The position numbers were made by a program, and so were the translations under genes. Shown here in pieces: positions 14,859-21,579 of a DNA stretch of 55,572 nucleotides. Position 1 is the first letter of the stretch, and every line of letters starts with the position of its first letter. The notes beneath the pieces are model-generated. The model was not told where the DNA came from. It saw nothing but the letters and a program-made list of their open reading frames with translations, and ran no database searches. The stretch spans positions 1 to 55,572 of IMG/VR virus record IMGVR_UViG_3300043413_000016; one strand, 5' to 3'. Source of the stretch: a virus.

Positions 14859-15196
14859 CCATGCACGAACACGAGACACCGCAGCTAGCCGACGCAGGTC
14901 GGCTGGAGCGCCCTGATGGGCGGCTGATGGAACAGCGCGCAGCATTTGAGGCATGGCTGAACCCAGGCGGCCACGCGGGCAATGTCTCGCCGTGGGTCGA
15001 ACCCGGCCGCTACGAAAAGGACACGCACCAGCTTGCTTGGCTGGCGTGGCAGCGATGGGAAGATGCGCTGCGGCAGACGTGGCAGATGGTGGACCCGCTG
15101 AAGCCGGCCGGGCAGCCGGGCAGCTACTGGCGCGGCCAGGATGCAGGTATCACCGACGCCTTGACCGCGCTGCGGGCGAACCTCAAGACCGTGTAG
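14855..15196 (+). CDS. hypothetical phage protein, 113 aa
   Basis: 113 residues. AAGGAGG (14846-14852) is close to ATG 14855 and ideally placed for the second ATG at 14861, so two residues of the start are uncertain. The middle has RAAFEAWLN and HQLAWLAWQRWEDAL, a pattern I know from a family of small early phage proteins of unknown role (an AFEAW... AWxAW arrangement). This suggests that cassette D includes true phage genes. Confidence 0.6.
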   Translation: MTMHEHETPQLADAGRLERPDGRLMEQRAAFEAWLNPGGHAGNVSPWVEPGRYEKDTHQLAWLAWQRWEDALRQTWQMVDPLKPAGQPGSYWRGQDAGITDALTALRANLKTV

Positions 15197-15226
15197 AAAC
15201 CAAGTGATTTAACAATAGGATTTGAC

Positions 15227-15487
15227 ATGAACGAAACTCCAGTTCAAAAGGTCGCCCGCTACGTTGCTGAATTTGATTACGAAACAGCTAGGGCACTTCA
15301 GATCGTGGGCGACCGTGTTGCATGGCGTGGGCTTACGAAAGATGAGATCTTGGCAATCTGGAACTTTGGATTTGTTGCGACCATGGAGATGAGGGCGGAT
15401 GTTCGCTTGAAGATTGATTCGCTGCCGACTAAGACGCCTAACGTGGTGGTAACGCGGACCCAAAAGCGCGACGAGGCGCCCGAGTAA
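15227..15487 (+). CDS. cassette D last gene: hypothetical protein, 86 aa
   Basis: 86 residues from ATG 15227 with AGGA six bases upstream. GC is low (AT-rich start region and codons), unlike the phage genes around it. Helical core (VARYVAEFDYETARALQIVGD, LTKDEILAIWNFG). The last 17 codons (TPNVVVTRTQKRDEAPE) are read from the attC 5 sequence, a frequent feature where a cassette gene runs into its attC. Function unknown. Confidence 0.65.
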   Translation: MNETPVQKVARYVAEFDYETARALQIVGDRVAWRGLTKDEILAIWNFGFVATMEMRADVRLKIDSLPTKTPNVVVTRTQKRDEAPE

Positions 15488-15538
15488 CGCCGCCAAAGCT
15501 GGCCCGCTTTTGGGGCTCGCGTTGACCTGATGTTGGGC
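15436..15538 (+). repeat. attC: integron-type attC site 5
   Basis: 103 bases. R'' GCCTAAC (15436-15442) is the exact complement of TTAGGC that opens cassette D at 13972. R' is GTTGGGC (15532-15538). The inner arms are almost identical to those of attC 1 (28 of 29 and 27 of 27 bases on the two sides), which suggests one source family of cassettes. Confidence 0.85.
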
Positions 15539-15559
15539 CTGTTGGCAAAGGAGCAGAAA

Positions 15560-15808
15560 TTGGAAAAGTTCGCAGCCTTGAAGAAGGCAAAACTGGATGA
15601 ACCGCACTTCCCGAACGACTATTGGGGCAACAAAAACCCGCGTTGCCCACACTGCGGCACTGAATGCGAAGTCAGCGACAACGACTGGTGGCAACTGTAC
15701 GAAGAAGGCGAGCACGAAGTTTCGTGCCCGCACTGCGACGGCGATTTCACAGTCAGCACGAAAGTTAGCTTCAGCTTCAGCACTGATGAGCAGGACGAAG
15801 ACGATTAG
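15560..15808 (+). CDS. cassette gene E: zinc-ribbon protein, 82 aa
   Basis: I choose TTG 15560 because AAAGGAG (15547-15553) is six bases before it; ATG 15530 lies in attC 5, outside the cassette. 82 residues: a basic helix, then CPHCGTEC and CPHCDGDF (two CxxC pairs, a classic zinc ribbon) and an acidic tail (STDEQDEDD). GC and codon use are lower than in the phage core. The stop TAG directly precedes R'' of attC 6. Function unknown; zinc ribbons of this kind bind nucleic acid or protein. Confidence 0.65.
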   Translation: MEKFAALKKAKLDEPHFPNDYWGNKNPRCPHCGTECEVSDNDWWQLYEEGEHEVSCPHCDGDFTVSTKVSFSFSTDEQDEDD

Positions 15809-15858
15809 GCCCAACGTGCTATAGGCGACTTGCCACGCTAATTTGCACAAAGTTTAAG
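15809..15858 (+). repeat. attC: probable attC site 6, array end
   Basis: R'' GCCCAAC (15809-15815) is the exact complement of TTGGGC that opens cassette E at 15533. The rest is short: GTGC after AAC and GCAC before GTTTAAG (15852-15858), with a partial TAG/CTA match inside. GTTTAAG departs from the usual GTTRRRY, as can happen where the last cassette meets non-cassette DNA. Confidence 0.55.
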
Positions 15859-15859
15859 C

Positions 15860-16270
15860 ATGCTGCGATTCGGACGGAAGAAACCACAGCGCGACCCCCG
15901 CGCGATGTCAAGAGCCCGCGATGCAACTGCGGCGGCGCTGACTGCTGCGGGTGTTGAGCAGCGCGAAGACGCGGACCAACGCACTGCCTGGCCAGTGATG
16001 TGCGACTTCCCGGGCGTGCGGATTTGCTGGACAGCAACGCCGCGCCGTCGCTACATCACGTATCGGGTGACAGATGACGAAACAGGCAAGCTGGTGATGG
16101 TTGGCACGCCAAAAGCGATCTATGCAGAGGTGGCAAAGCGGCTGCCAGAGGTGCGCCGGCCGCCCAGCAAAGACATGCAGCACTACAGCGCACGCGACGA
16201 AGCAGACGCCGCAGCGGCGCAGCTAGCGCCTGCGCAGCTGAATTATCCAGAAATATCCTGGAAACGATAA
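15860..16270 (+). CDS. hypothetical phage protein, 136 aa, last rightward gene
   Basis: 136 residues from ATG 15860, directly after the last attC boundary. The N-terminus is basic (RFGRKKPQRDPR), followed by an alpha-beta core (GVRICWTATPRRRYITYRV, DDETGKLVMVGTPKAI) and an Ala-rich tail. Not recognised. It is the last gene before the convergent late block and may be a phage gene that bordered the site where cassettes entered. Confidence 0.55.
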   Translation: MLRFGRKKPQRDPRAMSRARDATAAALTAAGVEQREDADQRTAWPVMCDFPGVRICWTATPRRRYITYRVTDDETGKLVMVGTPKAIYAEVAKRLPEVRRPPSKDMQHYSARDEADAAAAQLAPAQLNYPEISWKR

Positions 16271-16280
16271 AACGATAACT

Positions 16281-16308
16281 CGCCAAATTTTTGTATATTT
16301 CTTTGGCG
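16281..16308. terminator. stem-loop between convergent genes
   Basis: CGCCAAA (16281-16287) and TTTGGCG (16302-16308) form a 7-base-pair stem with a T-rich 14-base loop in the 60-base gap between the rightward and leftward gene blocks. It may act as a two-way terminator, though no T-run follows the stem. Confidence 0.4.
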
Positions 16309-16330
16309 GTGCGGCATGCTGAGTAACTGT

Positions 16331-16669
16331 TTATGGCCTGCGCTCAAAGTGGGGTACATCTTTAAAAGACTTCCAGAAGCCGCCCCATGCGTTTTTTGGG
16401 TGCAAGCTCTGCCAATACTCGCCCAGCGGTGTCAGTGTCGGCACGTCGTAGCACAGCCGCCCGTCAACAAACACGTTGAGGTCAATCGCGCAGCGCCGTA
16501 GGTGGTTGCTGTGCAGGGTCTTGCTGCGGCCGGCCCGCACATGAATGGCCTGCTGCTCAGGGGTGCGGTAAAGCTCCCCGCCAGTGACCACGAAACCAAG
16601 TTCATCGGCCTTGTTGAGCAACAGGCACACATGGCGCAGGAATTCGGCTTGTTCTGTTACCAAGCTCAT
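16331..16669 (-). CDS. M15-type endolysin (peptidoglycan endopeptidase)
   Basis: 112-residue cell-wall peptidase of the M15/VanY-like class used as phage endolysin; it cuts the peptide stem of peptidoglycan. Zinc ligands are visible: HSNHLRRCAIDL with His56 and Asp63, and DVPHFE with His107. The AWGGFWKSF block before the last histidine is typical of phage members. It has no signal peptide, so export depends on the holin. I take ATG 16669 because it overlaps the next gene's stop as ATGA; a longer frame upstream is a shadow. Confidence 0.9.
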   Translation of the reverse strand: MSLVTEQAEFLRHVCLLLNKADELGFVVTGGELYRTPEQQAIHVRAGRSKTLHSNHLRRCAIDLNVFVDGRLCYDVPTLTPLGEYWQSLHPKNAWGGFWKSFKDVPHFERRP

Positions 16670-17214
16670 TGTTTGCCACCAAGGGCCGCGATAGTCGCGT
16701 CTTTGGACTGACTGCTGCGGCTGCTGCCCCGGTGCCATTGCAGCACGGTTCCACACAGGGCCATCAGCGCACCCCACACCGCAAAAGCCTGCTCACGGTT
16801 CTGTTCTGGAATGGCAGTAAACATGATCGCTGCGCTCATTGCCAAGGCTGCAAAAATGACGATGAAGTCAATCACATAGCCCGTGTTCTTTGCCAGCCAG
16901 GATGAATTCCCAGACTCTTGAATGCGCGCGTTTGCAGAACGAGAATCTGCAACGTCCGCCAGCTCCGCCTTTTTGGCGTCAAACCACTGCTGGCGCTTTG
17001 CAAGCACAAACGCGTGCAGGTCGTCTTCTCGCTCAGCCTGTAGCTGCTGAAGCCTAATTCTTCCCTCTTCGCTGCCCAGGCTCTGCTCAATATCAACGCC
17101 CAGCTTTTCTTCGATTGCCGCTTTGCCTTTTGCAAGCACCGCGCTGCCAAGCAGGCCCAAGCCTTCGGCCGCCAGCTTTGACGCCAGGCCCTTCAGTGCG
17201 ATGGCGGCAATCAT
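16666..17214 (-). CDS. holin-like membrane protein, 182 aa
   Basis: 182 residues upstream of and coupled to the endolysin. It has an N-terminal amphipathic region (IALKGLASKLAAEGLGLLG), a long charged coiled-coil middle, then two membrane spans: VIDFIVIFAALAMSAAIMF (about 114-132) and a second one near 145-160 (AFAVWGALMALCGTVLQW). The tail is Ser-rich. This layout matches phage proteins annotated as holins of the 3-TM type, and the gene order supports a role in lysis timing. The identity as the true holin is inference. Confidence 0.6.
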   Translation of the reverse strand: MIAAIALKGLASKLAAEGLGLLGSAVLAKGKAAIEEKLGVDIEQSLGSEEGRIRLQQLQAEREDDLHAFVLAKRQQWFDAKKAELADVADSRSANARIQESGNSSWLAKNTGYVIDFIVIFAALAMSAAIMFTAIPEQNREQAFAVWGALMALCGTVLQWHRGSSRSSQSKDATIAALGGKQ

Positions 17215-17543
17215 GGTTTTGCCACCGCCGCAGGAACAGGGATGGCCGCCCGTACCGCGTGCAGCGTGATCGCCACCTCGTAGGCAAACGCCAGCACCGC
17301 GATGATAGCCAGCAGGCCAGACGCCGCCTTTGCCAGATTGCCGAGTTGCGTGGTGGGTTTCGCCGCGTGTATTCGCTCGTTGACAAGCCTCACTTGATCG
17401 TCAACATAGTCGCGCGTCGCAAGCCGCGCCACGGCCTGTTGCACACCTTCAACGTTACGGCTAAGTTGCTCAATTTGTGACATTACGTTGCCAAGGTGAA
17501 TGTCCAACTCACCGATGGTTGTTGCTTGCCGACGTTCGATCAT
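17211..17543 (-). CDS. coiled-coil plus C-terminal membrane span protein, lysis cluster
   Basis: 110 residues: a helical, charged N-terminal half (GELDIHLGNVMSQIEQLSRNV) with heptad features, then one membrane span AASGLLAIIAVLAFAYEVAI near residues 75-95. This resembles XhlA-type haemolysin/holin helpers. Stop overlaps the start of the holin-like gene. A spanin role is less likely because the span is C-terminal and no lipobox is seen. Confidence 0.55.
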   Translation of the reverse strand: MIERRQATTIGELDIHLGNVMSQIEQLSRNVEGVQQAVARLATRDYVDDQVRLVNERIHAAKPTTQLGNLAKAASGLLAIIAVLAFAYEVAITLHAVRAAIPVPAAVAKP

Positions 17544-17572
17544 ATTACCCTAACACTTTGTTACCACGAACA

Positions 17573-17956
17573 CTAAGCACTGGTGGTTTTGTTGGCCGCC
17601 AGCAACCGCCACAGCACAACCGCAACAAACATCACGCCCAAAGCGCCGAGGTCAAAGCCGGCTTTTGCGCTGCAGGTGGCCATGCCATCAGGCACAGGCC
17701 ATGGGTCTGCCAACATCCACGCGCTGCAAAGCGCAACCTGCAGTTCCTCAAACGCAAAGGCCGCGAACACCGGCCACCATCGTGCCTGCCACGCCAACGC
17801 CAGCAGGCCAAGCACACACAAAGCACTGGTCAGCTTCCATGTTTCTCCCTGCAGTTCTGGCGGAACCTTGTCCCAGACGTAGTGCCTGACCATCAGCAGC
17901 AGCGCCAGGACTGCGGGCAGGCTATGGGCGGATCTTTGGTCCACCGCCGCCGCCAC
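17573..17956 (-). CDS. membrane protein, 127 aa
   Basis: Three or four hydrophobic segments: SLPAVLALLLMV, LTSALCVLGLLALAW, VFAAFAFEELQVALC and LGALGVMFVAVVLWRLLA. The start is uncertain, because ATG 17956 overlaps the small gene 17922-18020 in another frame by 35 bases, and GTG four codons in is also possible. It lies in the lysis cluster and might be the second holin-like protein or an anti-holin. Confidence 0.5.
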   Translation of the reverse strand: MAAAVDQRSAHSLPAVLALLLMVRHYVWDKVPPELQGETWKLTSALCVLGLLALAWQARWWPVFAAFAFEELQVALCSAWMLADPWPVPDGMATCSAKAGFDLGALGVMFVAVVLWRLLAANKTTSA

Positions 17957-18020
17957 CGCGCACAGATTCCGCCATTCTCAGCAACATCTCAGCAATCCTG
18001 GCCCAAATTCGTGCAATCAT
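17922..18020 (-). CDS. tiny basic peptide, 32 aa
   Basis: ATG 18020 overlaps the stop of the upstream gene as ATGA and the frame runs 32 codons to a TAG at 17922-17924. Sequence: an amphipathic helix (MIARIWARIAEMLLRMAES), then six glycines and a short basic end. The coupling is the only real support. It may be a lysis-cluster peptide or chance. Confidence 0.35.
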   Translation of the reverse strand: MIARIWARIAEMLLRMAESVRGGGGGGPKIRP

Positions 18021-18277
18021 TTTTCCCCCCAAATGTCGGGTTTCTGCGCCTCACGCGCCGCCAGTCGCCAGATCAGGCCAGCCTCTTTGACTGCTGCCTC
18101 CAGCACCGCCTGGGTGCGCCCAGAGCCTGCCGCGCGGTCATTCATGCTGGCCATTGCCAGCTTGGCAATTTCGCACGTGACGTGCGTGCGCTCCTTCTCG
18201 GTCTCCGCGTCGCACAACGTCGCCTGCTGTTTCAGCAGCGCGACCTGCGCGTCGATGAACTCCTGCTGTGTAGCCAT
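18017..18277 (-). CDS. hypothetical helical protein, 86 aa
   Basis: 86 residues from ATG 18277, which overlaps the sigma-like stop as TGATG. Nearly all helical: QEFIDAQVALLKQQATLCDAETEKERTHV and AVLEAAVKEAGLIWRLAAREAQ. No membrane span. It may be a spacer gene in the lysis cluster; I do not recognise the family. Confidence 0.6.
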   Translation of the reverse strand: MATQQEFIDAQVALLKQQATLCDAETEKERTHVTCEIAKLAMASMNDRAAGSGRTQAVLEAAVKEAGLIWRLAAREAQKPDIWGEK

Positions 18278-18735
18278 CAAAGGCCCCTTCTCTGCAATCT
18301 GTCAAAAAGCCGCTTTCGGTGCCAGCGCCAGGTCTCGCCAGTAACGCCGTGAGCAGCCCCGGCTGCCACGTCTGTCTGACCGTCAATCCAGCGCTCGACA
18401 ATCTCTAGATCCCGGCCGCGCAGTGACTGCAAAATGCGCACGCGCTCTGCCGTGAGCGTCGATTCGACGGCCGTGCAGTCTGTGGTCGCGTGCCAGTCGT
18501 CCATTGGTACATGCATCGGCACGCGCTTAGCTTTGTACCCGTAGACTAGGCCCTGCACCGCGTCCAAGATTCGCCGCTGGAGAACGATCTGCAAGGCGTC
18601 GGGTTTCGCCAGCAGTGCCATCGCGGCTTCTTGTTCGGCGTCGTCCCGGTCGAATACCGCAGCAAGGCGCGCATTGCCTGGCTGCCGCGCCCAGTAGCTG
18701 GCGGCTGCTGTTACGCGCGGGTCAACAGCTTGCAT
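18277..18735 (-). CDS. sigma-factor-like protein, 152 aa
   Basis: 152 residues with two features of sigma70-family proteins. Residues 30-65 (RDDAEQEAAMALLAKPDALQIVLQRRILDAVQGL) resemble region 2, where small sigmas have a DxxQEG...RRxxxAxxD pattern. Residues 108-150 (LEIVERWIDGQTDVAAGAAHGVTGETWRWHRKRLFDRL) have the shape of a region 4 helix-turn-helix. The match is weak and there is no region 3. It could be a late-gene transcription activator. Overlaps both neighbours. Confidence 0.45.
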   Translation of the reverse strand: MQAVDPRVTAAASYWARQPGNARLAAVFDRDDAEQEAAMALLAKPDALQIVLQRRILDAVQGLVYGYKAKRVPMHVPMDDWHATTDCTAVESTLTAERVRILQSLRGRDLEIVERWIDGQTDVAAGAAHGVTGETWRWHRKRLFDRLQRRGL

Positions 18736-19168
18736 GTGCGTAGCTCCATATCAGCAAGTGACGCACGCCGAATCTGTCCAAGCGTTCGCAGGTTGTCAGA
18801 CCGCCAGCCTCTAAAGCGCGTGCGATCAAACCGCTGCACACGTATCTGTCACGCCGCCCGGCATCGCGCCAAAGCAAAAAGCTGGCGATGTCCATTAAGT
18901 CGTAAGGCTCGCCCATGCGGTCAAGCAGCCAGTCTGCAGCCGCTCTTTCGTCAGGCAGCGGCACAGAGAGATCGGCAACCAATGTGCGCCCGTGCAGGAA
19001 CTGCTCCAGGCTGTGCGTGGCTACACCCTTGGGCCAACTGGCATCTACCACCGTCCCGTCACTGAGCACGGCCCCGCAGTGACTGGCCAAGCCGCCCTCA
19101 AAAGCACGGATAAGCCGGCTACCGACCTGCGCAAAGCCGGTGTCGGTGGCGGTGAACAGTATCCTCAT
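18722..19168 (-). CDS. NlpC/P60-like or permuted papain-fold peptidase
   Basis: 148 residues from ATG 19168, overlapping the upstream gene by ATGA. The arrangement SHCGAVLSDGTVVDAS early and RDRYVCSGLIARALEAG late fits the permuted papain-like fold (YiiX/NlpC-type): a histidine early and a nucleophilic cysteine at YVCSGL later. In phages such proteins are tail-associated hydrolases or help release DNA into the cell. It lies just after the tail fibre genes. Which bond it cuts cannot be told. Confidence 0.55.
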   Translation of the reverse strand: MRILFTATDTGFAQVGSRLIRAFEGGLASHCGAVLSDGTVVDASWPKGVATHSLEQFLHGRTLVADLSVPLPDERAAADWLLDRMGEPYDLMDIASFLLWRDAGRRDRYVCSGLIARALEAGGLTTCERLDRFGVRHLLIWSYAHASC

Positions 19169-19875
19169 CCCGCGCCTTCTTGGTACGTGGGCGGCCACTG
19201 CACCTGGCCTGGCGGTGTTCCCGCCTCAATGGCGGCCTGGGCCGCAGAGTCAATCGCGCCCTCTTGCCCCATTGCCGCGAGCAGCAGGTCGAACATCAGA
19301 CCGATGGTCAGGTTGACATCGCCGCCTGACATCATGCGCCACTTTTGCTGCAACCCCGTGCGGGGGTTGCGCATGGGCGCCGACGTGATGGCTGCCCATT
19401 GCTGGGCTGGCAAAATGGCCTTGAGAACGCCCACAACGCCGGCCATCATCAGGCCCATTTGCTGGTCGCGCGACTGGTAGTTGCTGTGCCACCAGACCGT
19501 CTGACCGTTGACCTGCAGCGGGAAACCGCCGTTGAGTTGCAGGCGCGTGCGGGTGTGGCGAATCAGGTCGGCACTAGTAGGGGCAGCGTAGCCAGGTACA
19601 CCCAACACCGATGCCACGGGGGCGCCGGTCCAGTAGTGCTGGCCAAGGGTCTGAATGAGCTGCTGCTGCCGGGCCTGGCCTTGCTCGTTGTTCGCCCAAT
19701 GGCCCATCCAAAACCAGCCCGATGCGACATTCGGCGCCTCTCCAGCGCTCCAATTCAACAACCCAATCTCACGCTGCAGCACGCCGCCCTGCAGCGACAA
19801 AATGCCATTGTCGTGCAGCAGTTGCGTCATTGCTGCCGGGGTGTCGGCGCGGATCACAATTGAGATTGTTGACAT
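19165..19875 (-). CDS. hypothetical tail-region protein, 236 aa
   Basis: 236 residues from ATG 19875. Features: an N-terminal beta-alpha unit (TISIVIRADTPAAMTQLL), an aromatic-rich middle (GWFWMGHWANNEQ), and a C-terminal GTPPGQVQWPPTYQEGAG with a Pro/Gly end. It lies between the tail fibre and the papain-like gene. The position suggests a tail fibre assembly protein or a tail accessory, but I do not recognise the domain. Confidence 0.5.
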   Translation of the reverse strand: MSTISIVIRADTPAAMTQLLHDNGILSLQGGVLQREIGLLNWSAGEAPNVASGWFWMGHWANNEQGQARQQQLIQTLGQHYWTGAPVASVLGVPGYAAPTSADLIRHTRTRLQLNGGFPLQVNGQTVWWHSNYQSRDQQMGLMMAGVVGVLKAILPAQQWAAITSAPMRNPRTGLQQKWRMMSGGDVNLTIGLMFDLLLAAMGQEGAIDSAAQAAIEAGTPPGQVQWPPTYQEGAG

Positions 19876-19884
19876 GATGCGTCC

Positions 19885-21579
19885 TTAGACTGTGAGAGCC
19901 TGCAGCGCGGCGCCGGTGATGTACTGGCCGGGGAGGACGCGCAGCTCGGCAATCTTGACCGCCTGGATCTGGTTGAGCCCGCCAGTGGTGAGCGCCCCTA
20001 GGATCAGATGCGTCGTACCGGCCCCCGTGAAGTCGAAATTGCTGATGCTTTGCACTGCCCCGCCGTTGACGCTCATCAGCAGATTGGTGCCGCTCCACGA
20101 GATCGCCACCCGATTGAGAGAGCCGTCTGTCAGCTCGGGCTGCGTGGCGACGGCCGCCCCGTTACCGCTGGCGAAAACCCCGGTCGGCGCGCAGGAGATG
20201 CGGGCGAAGTTGCCCGTTGCCAACGACGCCCCAGCGCTTAGGGCCAGGAGTGCTTCGTTGCCGTCCGATGCGTAGGGCTTGCAGTACTTGAGGATGATGG
20301 TGTTGGCGCCCCACCCCGCGGGGAACAGCGCAGCCAGCTCCGAGCCCGTTATCGCGTGGCCTGGAACATCAGCAGCGCGGGTGACCGTGCCGGTGCCGGG
20401 GTTGGGAATGTAGCTGGTGGGATAGGCGCCGGGTTCGGCGTTGCGGACGGACACCCTAATAGCCGTAGCCCCGGTTGCGCCGCTGTACGCCTCCGAGGTG
20501 CCGTCAGCGCTGGCGCCAAAAACAACAGTGTTAAACCCGTCAAGTGCGGCTGCAACCGTCACGATACAGCGCCACCAACCCGACTCTGCGGCCACGGTGC
20601 GACCGGAGAGGCCCGCCGACACCGACACCACCGCCCCGGCAGCAAGGTTAAAAAACGCAAACTGCAGCGCGCCGGCTGAGTCAATCAAACGCAAGTACAC
20701 GTAGTCCCTCGCTCCGGCTTGCGCCAAAAACTCGATCGTGTGAGCTGCGCCAGTCGTCGGCACCGTCTGGAAAAACCGGTGGAATCCCGAGCTGGCATCC
20801 TCAACAAGCGCCGCACCTGCAACGCCGTCTGGTGCGAGTACCGGGCTCAGGTCTACACCAGTGCGGGACCACACAGGGTTGGTTAGATCCGCTGGCGATG
20901 CAAACAGCTGCGTCCTCGCCCCCTCCAGCAGCAGCCCCGGAACGCCGTGCGTGTAGTCGGGGGTGCGCATGAGGAAGACGGGGGAGGTGGTGGTGGGGAC
21001 GTATTCCAGCGCGACGGGGCCAAAATTCAGCTGCACGTCGGTAACAGTAAATGTTTCCCCGTTGCTCGACAAATCAGATGCGTTGACAAACCCAAATATC
21101 TGGAGCCCTTCACCAGCAGCGCTAGCGTTTGTTACCGTAAAACTAAAAACTGTAGGTGTTGTCGTAGCCGTAAAATCGGCTGAAAAGTTGTCAACAACCC
21201 CACCGTGTGTGTTTTTTAATCTGAAACGCTTTGTGCCGGCCGCCACCGAAACCTTTGCTTGAACCGTAAATGTTTGCCCAGCGGTGGCAATAGACACGAA
21301 TTGTCTGACCTCTGAAGCTATTCCGGCTCCGATAGTGACGGTGCTTGCAGTGCTTGACGCACCAAGCGTACCGTTCCAGGACGCAGCTGCAAGGTTTTGA
21401 CTTTGCAGCAGCAGGTTATGCGCCCCATACACCACATCCCCGTCGCTCTCCTGCATCGTCCCCGCGCCTGTGCGGGTCCAGCCAAAGCGGGTGCGCAGGT
21501 CGGTGGCGGTCAACGCTGCAAAATTGAGCACGCGGGGGCCAAGGGCCGCACCGCGCAACAAGCTCAGCGGCAACGGCAT
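19885..21579 (-). CDS. tail fibre / receptor-binding protein, 564 aa
   Basis: Start ATG 21579 shares TAATG with the preceding stop; a longer open frame is a shadow. The N-terminal 60 residues (RVLNFAALTATDLRTRFGWTRTG) form an adaptor. Two carbohydrate-binding-like beta-sandwich domains follow: NLLLQSQNLAAASWNG at about residue 55 and LTNPVWSRTGVDLSPVL at about 240, both with the FxxSxxF/VTVAA pattern of phage head-spike or fibre domains. The rest is Gly/Ala/Thr-rich beta structure ending in LRVLPGQYITG. It probably binds surface polysaccharide. Neighbour is the SGNH hydrolase fibre. Confidence 0.75.
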   Translation of the reverse strand: MPLPLSLLRGAALGPRVLNFAALTATDLRTRFGWTRTGAGTMQESDGDVVYGAHNLLLQSQNLAAASWNGTLGASSTASTVTIGAGIASEVRQFVSIATAGQTFTVQAKVSVAAGTKRFRLKNTHGGVVDNFSADFTATTTPTVFSFTVTNASAAGEGLQIFGFVNASDLSSNGETFTVTDVQLNFGPVALEYVPTTTSPVFLMRTPDYTHGVPGLLLEGARTQLFASPADLTNPVWSRTGVDLSPVLAPDGVAGAALVEDASSGFHRFFQTVPTTGAAHTIEFLAQAGARDYVYLRLIDSAGALQFAFFNLAAGAVVSVSAGLSGRTVAAESGWWRCIVTVAAALDGFNTVVFGASADGTSEAYSGATGATAIRVSVRNAEPGAYPTSYIPNPGTGTVTRAADVPGHAITGSELAALFPAGWGANTIILKYCKPYASDGNEALLALSAGASLATGNFARISCAPTGVFASGNGAAVATQPELTDGSLNRVAISWSGTNLLMSVNGGAVQSISNFDFTGAGTTHLILGALTTGGLNQIQAVKIAELRVLPGQYITGAALQALTV

